Positions 23,292-35,849 are shown, numbered from the stretch's first letter. The stretch: DNA of 64,000 nt from Ceratothoa steindachneri (GCA_963969495.1 OZ018326.1:148085806-148149805), one strand, 5' to 3'. Notes: generated by a model from the sequence alone, not told the origin. Program-made: numbers and translations.

Positions 23292-24879
23292 TCAGCCCCA
23301 AATATAGTCTCTCATCATATTTTCACTATACGATCCTTGATAGCTGCCTTCAAAGTCCAGTAGATTCTGGCGAAAGCACTCGCAATGCTCTTCGGAGTAC
23401 GCTCCCATGTTCTGCTTAAATTGATGAAGTTGAGCTTCAAGAATATGGACTTACAAGGACATTCTGCAACAATTTTGCCGTAGTTTCCCAACAAGTTCTC
23501 AACAAGCTCTACATAGTTTTTGGCTTTGTGATTACCTAGGAAGCCCAAAAGCACTGCGATAAAGCTGTCCTACGCTGATGTTTCCATCCTCGTCAAATTC
23601 TCGGGAAATTCTCTGAACTCCATGATCTTATTTATTTGTTGACCGACGATGACACTGGGCTTCCACTTTTGCCGCAGATCGCTTAGGAATGAAATCTTGG
23701 ATATACTTTAAAGCTACAAACTCTTTATCTAGAGCTCTGATGAATTGTTTAATAAGGGTCAATTTTAGGTGGAAAAGAGAAAACAGTACTTTTCGAGGAC
23801 CCAACAAAGGCTCCCATTTCACGTTGTTTCTCCCCAGACTAAATTCGATCCGTTGTGGCCAGTCCCGCTGATGGTAATTTGCCACGGTTTCACTGCTGCC
23901 CAAAAGGCATAGTAACACGGAAACTAGGTAAAGGCTTCTGGTAGACCCATCAAGAAGGCCACATTTTGTAGATTCCAATAACCTCCCAACCGTACTCTTC
24001 ATATTTCAATGCATCTAGCAACATCTTCACAGTGCTGTATTTCTCTTTAAAATGGACAGAGTAAGCAAGGATAATAGATGGATACATGTTATTGTTATGA
24101 AGCAATATTGCTTTAAGGATCCTGGCAAGCTGTCAATAAAGAGGCACCGCTCGTTGGGGATTAAGGGCGATTCCGATTGCCTCAAACAGACCAGTAACAT
24201 TATGACAAAAGCCAAGCTTACTTTGACCTGTATAAAAGCTTGAAAAACCATCGGGACGCTTTCTCTGACCTGATATTTGCACATTGCCATCTAACTAATT
24301 TCACTGCTTGAGTCTCAAAGGTAAAACCTCGGCATTACACTTTGTGAGAACAAGATCTCTGACAAGGTGGTTGAGATCCTTTTGGTTGGGGCAGTATGGG
24401 TTTATCTCCTCAGTGCACCACTGTAATCTGGATCAATCACTTCATACTCATCTGAATTGTGTTTTATTTCTAAAAACTGCTGCTTTCTTCATGGACTAGT
24501 GGGTACGGAGACCTTAGAACTGTAGGGCACTGGCACAATAGATGGCTAAAGGTCTCAATACATGATAAAAGACCCATTTTGGCCTCCTTGACGTTTCCAA
24601 AGGTTCACTATGCAGAAAAAACAATCGCTTGAGTCGTTATTTGTTTCCCTCTAGTATTCAAATAAATAAAACACAGTATTTATATATATATAAATATGTA
24701 TATGAAATGAGGTGCCCAAGGTTTGTCTTTATCTCCGAGTAGTATACTGAATTATGCTTTGTTGGCCTTACACATTTTAGCAGATCTCTCTACAAAGCAC
24801 TTTTTGCTCCTGTCTTAATAAATTCGCTGGAGACATAGTAAAATGTGTCTGTCGGATGCTTACACGCTCTTGATGCCAT
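23292..24879 (-). pseudogene. Full-length intronless pseudogene of an uncharacterised dispersed protein family
   Basis: The start is ATG at 24879 (minus), followed by 'MASRACKHPTDTFYYVSGEF'. The protein can be followed through several frames to a stop at 23292, about 520 codons, close to the length I recall for this family. Landmarks in order: an N-terminal 'GDKDKPWAPH'-like block (about 24735-24710), 'REG..' and a 'CFFC' pair (24650-24610), 'DLNHLVRDLVLTKCNAE' (about 24385-24335), 'LFIDSLPGSLK' (24170-24120), 'HQRDWPQR' (about 23880) and 'NVKWEPLLGPRKVLFSLFHLK' (shortened; 23825-23765), 'ALDKEFVALKYIQDFIPK', 'FLGNHKAKNYVELVENLLG' (23550-23490), and a C-terminal 'DYIWGL'. The family is present as uncharacterised proteins in many arthropod and other animal genomes. 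The CxxC pairs suggest metal binding. Its function is unknown to me. At least five frameshifts or stops are present. Confidence 0.65.
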
Positions 24880-26050
24880 GTGTGACGAATGCTTTTATCA
24901 ATGACCGGTGGCAATATCTGTGCTGTGACGGATAAAGTTAAACTGATCTGTTGAGTAGACACTCTTTGTTATTTTACAGTCATCTGCGTTGCCAGAATGT
25001 TCTAGAAATTCTCCGAACAAAATTATTGTTAAACTTCGGTTTATTATTAAACCTATGTGGAATGTAGGACTACTTGCATTGCTGTCCATCTTGCAAAAAA
25101 AGAAAAGAAAAATATAAGGGAAATAATAGCAATTACTACCGTATTCCTTTTTCTATAACTTTTTAAATACAATCTATCATGTTTATAGCATAACTGAAAA
25201 AACATAACCCTTGAAACTTTTTATATAATTCACTTTTTGCATCAAAATAATGTTCTTTTCCATAAATGGGCTACTTTAAAATTCAATGTCCTAGCCACAA
25301 AAGTAAAGTTTTGGAACTAAAATTGACTTTTTTCTATTTAATAGTGCCAAAAATGTTTGAGTAAAAACACCTTTAACACAAAACAAAACAAAAGTGAAAT
25401 TTTGTTACACATTTTCATTAAACAATATATCCTTATGAATAGAAGCATTATATGAATAAATATTGATCAATTTGTAGCGAATAAACTCTGTATTTCCATT
25501 TACACACAACATATTCTCTAATTAGAAAATCTTATCCTATCCTAAGTACATTTATTAGCATCACATTAATCCTTAATATTTTCAACTGTGTCATGCGAGT
25601 AATCATATTCGATTTTTATCTAGCTTCATATTTATAGTATTTTCCAAACATTTCCTTTTAATGTTCCCCTCAAATAAATAAATAAATAAAGAAGAGCATT
25701 TTTTATCTCCGTAACCCATCTATAACTTTTTATCTATAGTCATATATTTATGAGATTATCATATACTTTTACTTTTGCGTTCATTTTTAAAATCTCCGTG
25801 ATACGAATAATTATTATAATATTGAAATTATTGAAGGCTTATTAAAAATTCAGTAGTTCAAATAAATATGAACAAACTGAGAATTCTTTTGTTGAATTCA
25901 AATTCTGGCTCTGATCTTGTTACTGTATGGGGTGAGTTTCAGTCTTGGACCTTTGCGACTCAATCAAAAAGGTAGATTGATCCTAAATATGGGGTTAATG
26001 AATGAATTTACGTAAGCGAAATATATTTCGTAATATCTTTTTGTAAAAAA
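24880..26050. other. No gene recognised
   Basis: AT-rich sequence upstream of the pseudogene at 23292-24879. No frame longer than 63 codons and no repeat recognised. Confidence 0.4.
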
Positions 26051-26059
26051 AGATGTTTG

Positions 26060-26880
26060 AATATTTTTCAATTTGCTCTGCACCAACGTGGCCTAAAATG
26101 CCAGGAAATTGATATTATGTTATTGCATCTGAACCAACATCGTTAGAATAATCAAAAACCTTAAAAACTGGCCGGTGAAGATGTTGTCTTCTGGCCGCCA
26201 GAGAGTAACAAAAGAACACAAATATCGCTTGGTAGTAAGGATCTTGCTCAAGATTCGAGTTTCCTTCAGGGCCAAGATTGCTCACTAGTGGAAAGAGGCG
26301 TGTGTGAACGATTCAACGCGTCTCGTGAGGTGGATACTCTTCCGAAAATGTTCTCAGGTTGAGAAAGGCTGGGAATAAACATTATCTTATCAAAAATCTA
26401 ACGGATAGATTCCAATATTTTTTCTTTTTTAGGGGGCAAGCATTAGAAAGTTCGGGCTGGTGAAGACTACGCCAAAGTTATATTCTTTAATGAAGCTTTC
26501 TTAGGCTTGTTTTGAGAAAAGGCGAACTGGAAAACTAACGTGCATTATTTTCTCTTTTTTCAAAGAGTTTGGGACAAATATGGGTAAGATAATTCCTTTT
26601 GAGCATGGTGCTGAAGCTTGTCGCAAAACAAGCGTTTAAATCAAAAGAGAATTTGCGGACGATTATCAAACTGGTGATTCAAAAATAATAGCAATCCAAT
26701 TGTGAGCAGTATAAGCTACATAAATGTAAATAGTGACTGTGCGCATTAATTGGCTGTATCTACTAATAAAAAGAGTTTGTGCTCTGAACTTTTGCATATT
26801 TTACTTAAAAATTATGATATAAACATACTGAAACAAAATGCATTGTTTGGTTAGTTCTATTAAGTTTATTTTATATAGAA
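26060..26880 (+). pseudogene. Tc1-like transposase remnant
   Basis: The plus strand reads 'RVTKEHKYRLVVRILLKI' (about 26200-26255), then 'HWKEACVNDSTRLVRWILFRK' with one broken codon (26290-26350). These match the second helix-turn-helix of Tc1-type transposases (R.L...........W......V..RLVRR.L.K). The next part, around 26450-26530, resembles the DWxxVIFSDES region with the aspartate lost. Frames shift repeatedly. The 3' non-coding end at 26830-26870 resembles that of the remnant at 15484. Confidence 0.6.
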
Positions 26881-28602
26881 ATATAGCAGTCTCTTTTTTC
26901 TTGCCTGTAACTGTACTTTTTAGGAATTTCCTTTGTTTCTTTGTTCTTTTCTTTCAAATACTTATTACACGGGGCCACATATTTCTTTGCTATTTCATCC
27001 AATGCACTTAAACTTGTTCTCAACACAAATTTTTTACCATGTACAGTCGTGCGAAAAATAAGAAAATCCTGATTTCTTATTGATTACCTATAGATGTATT
27101 CTTCCTCCCTCTCATGTGCATGCAAGTTCTCATTTCCTTATTCTTTTTCATCCATTAATGGCATAATTCGTTTAACCTCATTTAATATGGAATTAACACA
27201 AAACAATCATATGACCAATAATTTATAATCTTTTCAATTTGTTTGTAGAGATTATATGTGAATATTAAAAAATAGCCATATAATTAATTAAAACATAAGC
27301 AGATATTCTAATGCGAAATTATGGAATCAAAATGACATATAAAAGGGAAATAAGATAAAATGTTCGAATGTTTATTCTACTGTGAAGAGATTATTTGCAG
27401 ATTTTTAGCTATTATGAATACAAGGTATTTTCAACCTTAATATAGAAATAAATCATATGACAAGTTCTAAAAACATATATTCACTAATTTTAAGAAATAC
27501 AATCAACGAAAAATTATATTAAATATAAATTTAAATAGAAAATGTTCAAGAGCAAATATAAAAAGGATCAATTCTTTGAAATAACTTTAAACAGTCCGTT
27601 GTCAAATTATGAATTCATAGTTTTGGTGCAATCAGTAGAATTCTTAATTGCCGGGACTAGAATGTCTTCCCATAGATAATTTGTATTGTTAAATTTAATG
27701 CATTCTGGTAGACGTATAAATCAGGTTCCTCCTTAAGTATTAGATTAGTTTTAGGTCGTAACTGTTTGGTGACCTTCATTTTCTCATGGGGTCCTAATTG
27801 AAGCAAGGTAGAAAATTTTCTTCCTGAAAATTGGAGTGAGATTTAGCTGGCGTCCATTAACAACCCATCTTCTGTCATAACCATTTAATATCTAGAGGAT
27901 CACTTGAATCCTCTCTGAAGATAACATTGATAAATTCTCTTTTCATGTACAAGATGGGAACGGTATTCTTTAGTATAATGACTGTGTTTGTAATTTTGGA
28001 GATATTTTACCTAAATTTGTCCTTTTCACTTGTTTTATGTAATTCACTTGATGAGCCAGCCTGTGAGTTTGATCAAATCCTTCAGGCGACCTCGGAACTG
28101 CACATAGGCCTTCGTCACAATCTTCTTTTTAGCCATCTGATGGCCTGTTAATCTTAAACCTTACCTCATACTTCCTTTTAGATTTATTTCTCTCTGGTTC
28201 GTATACGCCCGACAAAAATAATTCTAATGGTACTTAGGTTAAATGAGATTGGATGCAAAATATTAAGGGCAGTTTAATCGACGAAATTCTCTAACAGCTA
28301 GGCATGGGCCATCCGGCTGGGGTAGCAAGAAATAGAATCTTAGTGCAACAAGTACGCCCTCCATACACCTATCCGTTAAATCTTGACCTTCACCCCATCG
28401 CTCTGAACGGTGATGCAGCCATAGGTGTTTAATATAAAGCTCTCGGGAAAGAAAAAAGACGAACTGACATCATATTAACTGCGTGCAAAACAAATACCAT
28501 GATTCTCCTTAGAAATTTACTCTATATAACTCTAGGCACGTCAAATAGTGTGTATTAACAAAATTTTTGTCGTAAGAGGAAAACTACAGGATATTTTGCG
28601 AG
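26881..28602. other. No gene recognised
   Basis: AT-rich sequence. A 74-codon frame at 27927-28151 begins with a hydrophobic stretch but has no homologue I recognise. Confidence 0.4.
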
Positions 28603-28607
28603 GTGTG

Positions 28608-30155
28608 TGTGATAGAACGTGTTGAAGCTGCGTTTAATTTCAACTCCTACCCCGTATTATTTAAAACCACGATGCTGCCCACGTGCATCTTCGATTCGAG
28701 GCTTGGAGTCTTATCTCAGCTACCGGATGCCAATGTTTAAACAAGGAGGTTATAGTCCCCCCGTTCGCCCCCATACGCCGACCTCGCCAGATCGAGTTAG
28801 GCTTATGAACAGATAAGGCATTGTTCCCCGGCCCGGCTGTGCGTTCCCTCCAAGCTTCCACTCCATTTTCCCCCACGCCAAGGAGATGTCCTCGCTATTT
28901 ATATGGAAACTTTACCACTAAGATCAGATTGGAGATCCAGATTTTCGTCGCGAAACATCACCACGACCCTCTCTCCCTTTGTGCGCCAAGGGACCTCGAC
29001 CTCGAGATTCACCATCACTTGTCCAGAAGGAGGACAATATTCCTTGAGTGCCAAAGGTTCGAGCCTTCTGTGACGCCAAGTTCCCAAGGCTTTCCCCCCC
29101 TGTTGTTCAAGGAGAACAGCATTAGAACAGCCATTGTTCGTTTTGAGCCCTTCGCCAAGAAACGGTTCTCATCCCCCCCCCCCTGTTGTTCAAGGAGAAG
29201 AGCATTAGAACAGCCATTGTTCGTTTTGAGCCCTTCGCCAAGAAACTGTTCTCATCCCCCCTGTTGTTCAAGGAGAACAGCATTAGAACAGCCATTGTTC
29301 ATTTTGAGCCCTTCGCCAAGAAACGGTTCTCTTCCCCCCCTGTTGTTCAAGAGAGAACAGCATTAGAACAGCCATTGTTCGTTTTGAGCCCTTCGCCAAG
29401 AAACGGTTCTCATCCCCCCCCCCTGTTGTTCAAGGAGAACAGCATTAGAACAGCCATTGTTCGTTTTGAGCCCTTCGCCAAGAAACGGTTCTCATCCCCC
29501 CCTGTTGTTCAAGGAGAACAACATTAGAACAGCCATTGTTCTTGAGCCCGTAGACAAGAGACGGTTCTCATTCCCCCCCTTTGTTCAGAAGAGAACAAAG
29601 TAGAACAGCCATTGTTCTTCAAGCCGTTCGTCGAGTAACGGTTCTCCTTTCCAAGACGCCTCGTCAGGATCCTTTTATCCCCCCCCCTTCGGCTGGAACT
29701 CGCCAGCGGACCGAATATTCCTTCAAGTACCTTCCACCGCACCCTAATGAAAAGTTACGTAAGCCAAACGTCACCTTTTGAGTATTGATCCCTTTTTGTC
29801 AATTCTATCCTGTTCTTTAAATGTTTTATCGAACCATCCCATCTCTTTGACTCCTTATTTGTTTTACCTTTTTTGATCCCTTAAATCCTTGGATTAGCCC
29901 GAGGCTCCACGACCCTTTCCATTCTGTTTATGTCAATATTTTCCGTTTTTGTGTATTGTTTATAGTTATTATTAATAAAACTCTATTTTATTAATGATAG
30001 CAATATTATTATCCTTGAGCTCAGTTCCACTTCTTAAGCATATCGAAGATACATAATATCGGCCGCCAGACAGTAAACGCACTCTAAAGATAATTAAGGA
30101 AGTTCCCTCAACGAATAGTGTAATATATGGTATCGTCGGGAGTCATTCTACGACA
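28608..30155 (+). repeat. Solo LTR 3, with internal minisatellite and 5-bp target duplication
   Basis: It begins TGTGATAG and ends TCTACGACA. The 5-mer GTGTG flanks it at 28603-28607 and 30156-30160. The terminal sequence matches LTR 1 (TGTGAGGG, ACCACGACC) and LTR 2 (TGTGGGGG, ACTACGACA). The 3' part has ATTAATAAAACTC followed by a CCTTGAGCTC block (about 30013), compare CCTTGAGCTTTGC in the other two. It is longer (1548 bp) because its first two thirds, presumably U3, hold a tandem array. It is GC-richer than its surroundings. The left duplication sits in a short GT run, so the match there is partly low complexity. No internal coding region is present. Confidence 0.65.
29101..29655 (+). repeat. 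Minisatellite, 78-83 bp period, seven copies, inside solo LTR 3
   Basis: Units start with TGTTGTTCAAGGAGAACA or variants at 29101, 29184, 29262, 29341, 29424, 29503 and about 29579. Each ends in a C run of 6-10 bases whose length variation explains the period changes. Each unit contains the near-palindrome GAACAGCCATTGTTC. The first six units are almost identical; the last is diverged. The 181- and 113-codon frames over this stretch are by-products of the array. Confidence 0.9.
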
Positions 30156-30160
30156 GTGTG

Positions 30161-31329
30161 TTTCGACAAATTGATCAGCTACTTAGTATGCTTGAGTCGC
30201 TTTTTCCTATTTTTCTTAAGCCGAAATTGTCCCTTCCTCATAATGTATGAAAGGAAAGGATAATTTTAAGCACCAACAGCCTGATAATCTTTTCACTTAC
30301 AAAATTTCCTCTTCTAATGGAATGTTTATTGACTTGCTCGGACTATTGCTAATGATTTCCTGGATTTCATTGACGAATTTTGTCGTTCTAATGGCGTAAG
30401 ATCGTCAATCATGGGTTTTCCTCTTTGGTGTCACCTCAGACAAGACTTCTTAATCTTATAGATCCCCACTGACCTTTTTCACCACCATTAGGTGGATGGT
30501 AAGTTGGACTAAAATTTCCCTGTTAGATTTTTCGGCACTGATTGTAAATATACTTCATGTATATTTCACCTTATTGGAGAGACCTAAATTGTCTCTATTC
30601 GATTATTCTGCACCCACCATCCCCCCCACAAGCTCAATTTGTTATTGTTTTAAAGAAAAAAAAGAGCAACATTGAAGTTAAAAAGAAATTTGATAAAATT
30701 AGCAGTTAAAAATTGCAAACAAATATTATATACAATGTGTTTTTTGGGGCCGATAGCTGAATTTGATTTTTGTTTTATTCTTAAAGACGCTTTTGGGGTA
30801 TAATTCCTAACAAGAAAAACGTTTTTGAGGCCCTTAGAACCTTATATTCTTGAATAGAAGGAGATTCAGGACCTGGAAGCATAGCTTTGCTGGTAGCATG
30901 TTTTTTCCCTGTTTTTTTTTTATTTTGAGGAGGATCTATACGAGGATGAGCTCGAAGATCGGGTCGAACCTTTTCCGTATCGCCTCTTAGCCAATCTATA
31001 CTATTTTGTTTACAATGCTACGCATATGCATCCCATCTTTAAAAACTTGCAGTGAAGGCTTTTCTGAACATAATTCCTTCACAATATATAAGCTCGCTTA
31101 TTGACAAGTTCCTTTTTTCTGACTATTTTTCATTAGAAAATACTCCTTTGAAAAGATGTCTAGATAATCATAATCAAATTTAAGTTAAACAACTATAAAC
31201 TATGTAGCAGTTATTGAAGAAGGTCTATTGCACTCGTTACGATGGTCTCAACAAAAGACACATTGATTTTTTCGATGCATTTAGACACGTTTTTATTGTT
31301 TTAATATATAAATGTGGTTAAATTGTATT
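30161..31329. other. No gene recognised; one unassigned minus-strand frame
   Basis: Mostly AT-rich. On the minus strand about 70 codons are open at roughly 31000-30795 with a basic stretch ('NKKKTGKKHATSKAM'). It has no ATG in a good position and no known domain, so I leave it unassigned. Confidence 0.35.
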
Positions 31330-32080
31330 ATTAATCAATGTGGCTGGCTTCGGCTATGAGCACGCGCTCTAGGCCAAACTTGAAGACCGAGCAAACGTTG
31401 TGGATGAAGTCCATCCTCAGGCTGGCCAGGAATCGGTTGAAAGAGGACTTCAGCTCGTTGAGTTTGCTGAGGTGCACATACACCTACACGCTGTAGTAAA
31501 GGAGATTATGGTCGGCGATTGCTGCGCCAAAAACTCCTTCAACCAGCAGTTCGTGTTTAATCTCAACCACTCTTGGACGGTCTTGGGCCTGTGCACTTGG
31601 GTAGCGTATTGGAGAAAGACCTATTTCGCCTTCTTTATGATCGTTCACACCCAGGAAAAGACTGTCGTGTCCTAGATGTTCCATTAATCGTCCGTGATTA
31701 GCCTCTAAGCCTCTAACAAGTTGAAAACTACACTGGTGGAATCTTCAGGCCATTCGAATCCACCACGGCGAGATTCATCAAGAAGGCATGTTGCTTGGTT
31801 CGAGATACGTACCGCAACTGAAAGACATTCTGGCCAAAATTTAATAAGCTGTGGTTCTGAGTGTTGATCACAGATCAATCATGAAGCTTTTACTTCATCC
31901 GAAAAAAAAGGAATTTGATTGCCATTAATCTTCAAGTCGTTGAAAAGGTGACGACAGCGCTCGCGACCTTGTTTTTACATGAAGTCAGTGAGCAAAGACC
32001 TTTCCATGCAACGCAATCTCTTGAAGCTCCGCTCCTCGAAAGGTGTGGGGACCGTGGCCATTGAAAGGGTTTTTCTGCAT
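31330..32080 (-). pseudogene. Mariner transposase remnant
   Basis: On the minus strand 'FFSDE' is suggested near 31905. A 'GLKIPPV' block that resembles the GKKMPP region of mariner transposases lies near 31755. A degraded 'WL..FLAQQSP' plus 'YSV*VYV' block lies at about 31540-31480, matching the FWPxxSPDLNPLDYxVW region. The C-terminus reads 'RMDFIHNVCSVFKFGLERVL' and ends 'EASHID' (about 31440-31350), as in the usual mariner tail. The third catalytic aspartate is lost by frameshift. The N-terminal half is too degraded to place. Confidence 0.6.
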
Positions 32081-32314
32081 CGGTGATTCACTTGACGCTG
32101 AGCAGCTTTGCGATATCTGACTTGTTGTTGTCATCTTGTGGGAAAGCAGATCTTAATTCTGTTAATTTCTATCTTAAAACACATCCTTTTTGGCGATCAG
32201 ATATGTTTGCTAGTCGTTCCCCTCAGCTGAATATATTCAGCAGTTTATTGTGCCCATACTCTGTTTTATATTTCAGATAGAGACACTCTGGAACATAATT
32301 TTATCTGCATTATT

Positions 32315-32569
<255 letters not shown>

Positions 32570-32599
32570 AGCGGAACTAGTTTACGAATATTAATGTGA

Positions 32600-32742
32600 T
32601 TTTTAACTGAGTAATGAAATCCAAATAAAGCGACGACTTCAGTATATAAAGCAGCACAAAATACTAAAGAAACTAAACGGAGGAAACCAACTAGTAAAAC
32701 AAAATTTGTGGTGGATCCGTGGGTAACTAACTAATCCCCCAC
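32600..32742 (+). repeat. Dispersed repeat, copy 2
   Basis: Aligns with 18414-18543 (see that entry). It begins about 36 bp after the long (AT)n tract. Confidence 0.65.
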
Positions 32743-33660
32743 TTTGTTTCTGTCACTTCGTTCTATATTTAATTAGATTAAGTTTTCCCCCACCATATAA
32801 TTACATCATTAACTGATCCGTTTAGTGTGTGTGGTTTAATCTCTGCTTTGCTTCTGTTATTATAAACAGTTTTATGATATTTTTCCTGTTTACCTGACAT
32901 TCTAGTTTGAAACTTATGTACATCTTATTCTTTCACTGATTCCTTATTGTACACTTTTCTCTCTCAGATACACATCTCATTCTTCCTATTTAAAGACACA
33001 CTACACTGATGCATATTCCTCACTCATATTAGAGAGAGAAACAACGAATGACGCACACACAGACACATACATCTTTCCATCCCTTTTGATAATCTGAGAA
33101 AGCCTTCAGTTCCTTTGACCGTGTTAATATTATAATTACGCTCTCAAAATTCTTAATGAATATCACGTAGTTAATTTAGCTTCCGCTGCTTGGATGAACT
33201 AATCATTCTTTTGGTGCTCTCGCTCTCATTTAGGTGTAATTTTCTGCAGGAATGCCACCGAAAAGGGAAACTTGCTTCGTCTCTAATGGTTTTTTCTAAG
33301 TTGCACACTTTGTCGGAGTGAGTGGAAGCTGCAAAATGAGAAAGGATTTGGAATTTAAAATTATGTCTTTCGAACAGGAAATGAAGGTGTGGATCGATCT
33401 AAGGAGGAAGCTCCTCTCTTTAGATAGCGGAAAGTCCGTGTGGTAATAAACAGACGGATGACCAGCAACCCTCATGCTTCGTTGAGTCCAATACTGAGGT
33501 ACAGGAAGGTCTATAGCGAGATGAACGACGACCTTCGACCGTGGTTAACCCAGCCCATCGAGATAGCCTGCATGGCCGGCTTTCTGATAATAGGGATGAA
33601 AAGTTCTTTAAGGTTCAAGCAGGACACCCTTCAAGTCGGCCTAGGTAGAGAATGACAATA
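32743..33660. other. Unassigned; plus-strand coding remnant at 33330-33652
   Basis: AT-rich sequence followed by a coding-like stretch: 'KMRKDLEFKIMSFEQEMKVW' (about 33332-33391), then a shifted frame at 33440-33652 with 'PHASLSPILRYRKVYSEMND'. The two frames together look like one decayed protein. I do not recognise it. It lies just beyond the 3' end of the minus-strand LINE. Confidence 0.4.
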
Positions 33661-33676
33661 ATCTTGACTAACGATT

Positions 33677-35744
33677 TTACCGTTTTGGGTAACCACAAAG
33701 ACGATGAATCCGAAGTTCGATGGAGGCCCGACCATTCACCACTACGCGTTGCCGTCTGTCACTTAGCCAGCTCTCTATCCAACCTGCTACGTTGCCGTCT
33801 ATGCCCTGCTCACGCACTTTTTGGAGAATGCGGCGGTGTGGTACCTTGTCAAAGGACTTTTGGAAGTCAAGGTACACAAAATCCACCGCTTTATCCCGAT
33901 CATGATCACTGAACAAGAAGGGGAAGAATTCCCCAAGGTTTGTTAGGCACGACCGTTGCCTTTGGATGCCGTGCTAGGAACTCTTTAATAGCAGGTTTGA
34001 CTTTTAATAAGACGTTATCTTGTCCACTATCATGCTTTCCATAAGTTTACCGAGTATCGAAGTCAAACTGATGGGTCAAGAGTTTGACAGATGGCTGGGG
34101 TTTCCTTTCTTGAAGATCGGAGTCCCCTTCGCCTCACGCCAGTCTCTAGGAACGCATCCGGTCGGGATTGACATGTTAAAGATAGCGCACAGATGTCATC
34201 ATACTTTATCGCACACTTCCTTCAACAGTTTGGATAGAAACCCGTCCGGTCCGGGGGACTTATTCGTCTTTAGGTCAGTGATCTTTTTCTTCATTTCTCC
34301 TTCGGTGAAGTCCATTAGCTCCATCTTTTCCCCCGAGTAGGAATCCATGGGCTGGGGGATGGGACCACACTCTTTAGTAAACACTGAAGAGAATTAGTCA
34401 TTGAGCAGGTTACCATGTTCTGCATCTGAGTGAGTTAATGCACCCTACTCGTCCACTAAGGGCCCAATACTACAGGGGATTGGTTTACGGCTATTTACAT
34501 AGCCGAAGAACTCCTTGGGATTCTCCTTGCAGAGTCTCGCCACTCTGAGTTCCTCAGACCGCTTAGCCGCCCGTATGCTGGACTTTACTCTACTGGCTAG
34601 CCTCCGGTACTCGTCAAAGGCACCTGAGATCTTCAAACGCCGGTACGCATTTCTCTTCTCCCTAAGCAGTTGGCCGATTTCCCGATTAATCCACTTTGGT
34701 TAAACAGAAATCCGACGAAGGCCTTTTAGAGGGATGCAACTTGATTAAAGACTCATGAACTTATTTTTGGAATTGTTCCACGAATCCTTAACATCTTCGC
34801 ATACCGCTAGCCTTACATCAGTCAGCCCAGCACGAAGGCTTGCAAAGTCTGCTCCTCTCAAGTAAAATTTCCTTGATTGACTGGCAACAGACGTTACCTT
34901 CGGGATCTTGAAGGTAAATCTAATTAGCTGGTGATCACTGCAACAGAGCTCTTCGCCCACAGAAAGATCCTCAACGATATCATTCTCAGAGGTGAAGACT
35001 AAGTCGAGGATATTGTCTCCTCTCGTCGATTCTCTGACCCATTGAGTGAGGAACTCGTTGTTGGCGAACTTTAGGAGTAGAAGGCTCTCACCACAGGCTG
35101 CTCTGGTTTCCCAGTCAACTTGTCTGTTGAAGTCGCCCATAACGATGTACACTCTGCATTGAACAAGCTCATCCAGCAGCTCGTACAGTTCCCTGTCCTT
35201 CTCAACGGGTTGGGAAGGGGGTCTGTAAAGTACCAGAGTCCTGTATCTGACAGGACCTATCTCTATGTCAACGCCTAGGAGTTTGTGATCGGATATAATG
35301 TTGGAGTTTATAGATTTGATTGTATCCTTGATATACAACATTAAAGCGCCACCCTCTTTGTCTGGCCTATCTTTGTGGAAAAGAGGGGAAACCAGGAACC
35401 GTGAATTCGCCTTCAAAGTCTCGGTTTGAGGTTTTTATCAACAATTCTGTAATGACTACCATTTCGAGTTCTTCCGTCGCTACGAGGCCACGGAGCTCAG
35501 GAAACTTGTTCCTTATTGACCTCGCATTGAACAGAAGAACTTTCAGGGAGTCCTCTAATGTAAGATCCCCTATACTCTTCCGTTTCCCGGCTTCTTGGTT
35601 GCCGTGGTGGCACCATTTTTGACAACCTCCGAGAGGGTTGTTTGGGGAGTGACTCGGGCGTACTGGCGTCCGTCCTCCCTTCCCAATGCGCCCTACAACA
35701 TCCTGGATGAGGTTAGCTAGGAAAGCCTTGCCCTTAAATGGCAC
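33677..35744 (-). pseudogene. CR1/L2-like LINE (copy N), ORF2 with endonuclease and partial RT
   Basis: Read from 35744 down. A short N-terminal region with a C/H-rich patch comes first, then the endonuclease start 'KVLLFNARSIRNKFPELRGL' (about 35535-35476) and 'GGALMLYIKD'. 'VIMGDFN' is present as 'IVMGDFNRQVDW' at about 35140-35110, and 'SDHQLIRF' near 34930; these are the GDFN and SDH catalytic motifs of APE-type endonucleases. A linker with 'KENPKEFFGYVNSRK' follows (about 34540). The RT N-terminal block is 'NKSPGPDGF' (about 34265) and the first catalytic aspartate box is 'VYLDFQKSFDKVPH' (about 33875). The sequence stops matching at 33677, before the YADD box. The endonuclease frame at 35416-34745 is 223 codons, the best-preserved single frame of this element. 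Confidence 0.85.
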
Positions 35745-35849
35745 ATAGGGTAGTATGACCCACCACCCCGTAATAATAGACTACCCTTTCGAAAAAAAAA
35801 ATACTTGTCTACTATAGTAACGTAGTATTCGAAATAAGCTTGACAAATT
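35745..35849. other. Junction between two head-to-head LINEs
   Basis: About 100 bp including a GAAAAAAAAAATAC run lies between the 5' side of the minus-strand LINE and the first recognisable sequence of the plus-strand LINE. Confidence 0.4.

Noticed and set aside
28821..29527. Frames of 181 and 113 codons with repeating 'IRTAIVRFEPFAKK' units
   Set aside because: They are produced by the 78-83-bp minisatellite inside solo LTR 3. The period changes break the frame and no host-like protein is recognisable.
29101..29655. CRISPR-like regular repeat array
   Set aside because: Units are contiguous, with no unique spacers, and the DNA is eukaryotic.
30740..31020. Mitochondrial insertion or AT-hook gene at the basic minus-strand frame
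   Set aside because: No recognisable mitochondrial protein or repeated AT-hook motif; left unassigned.
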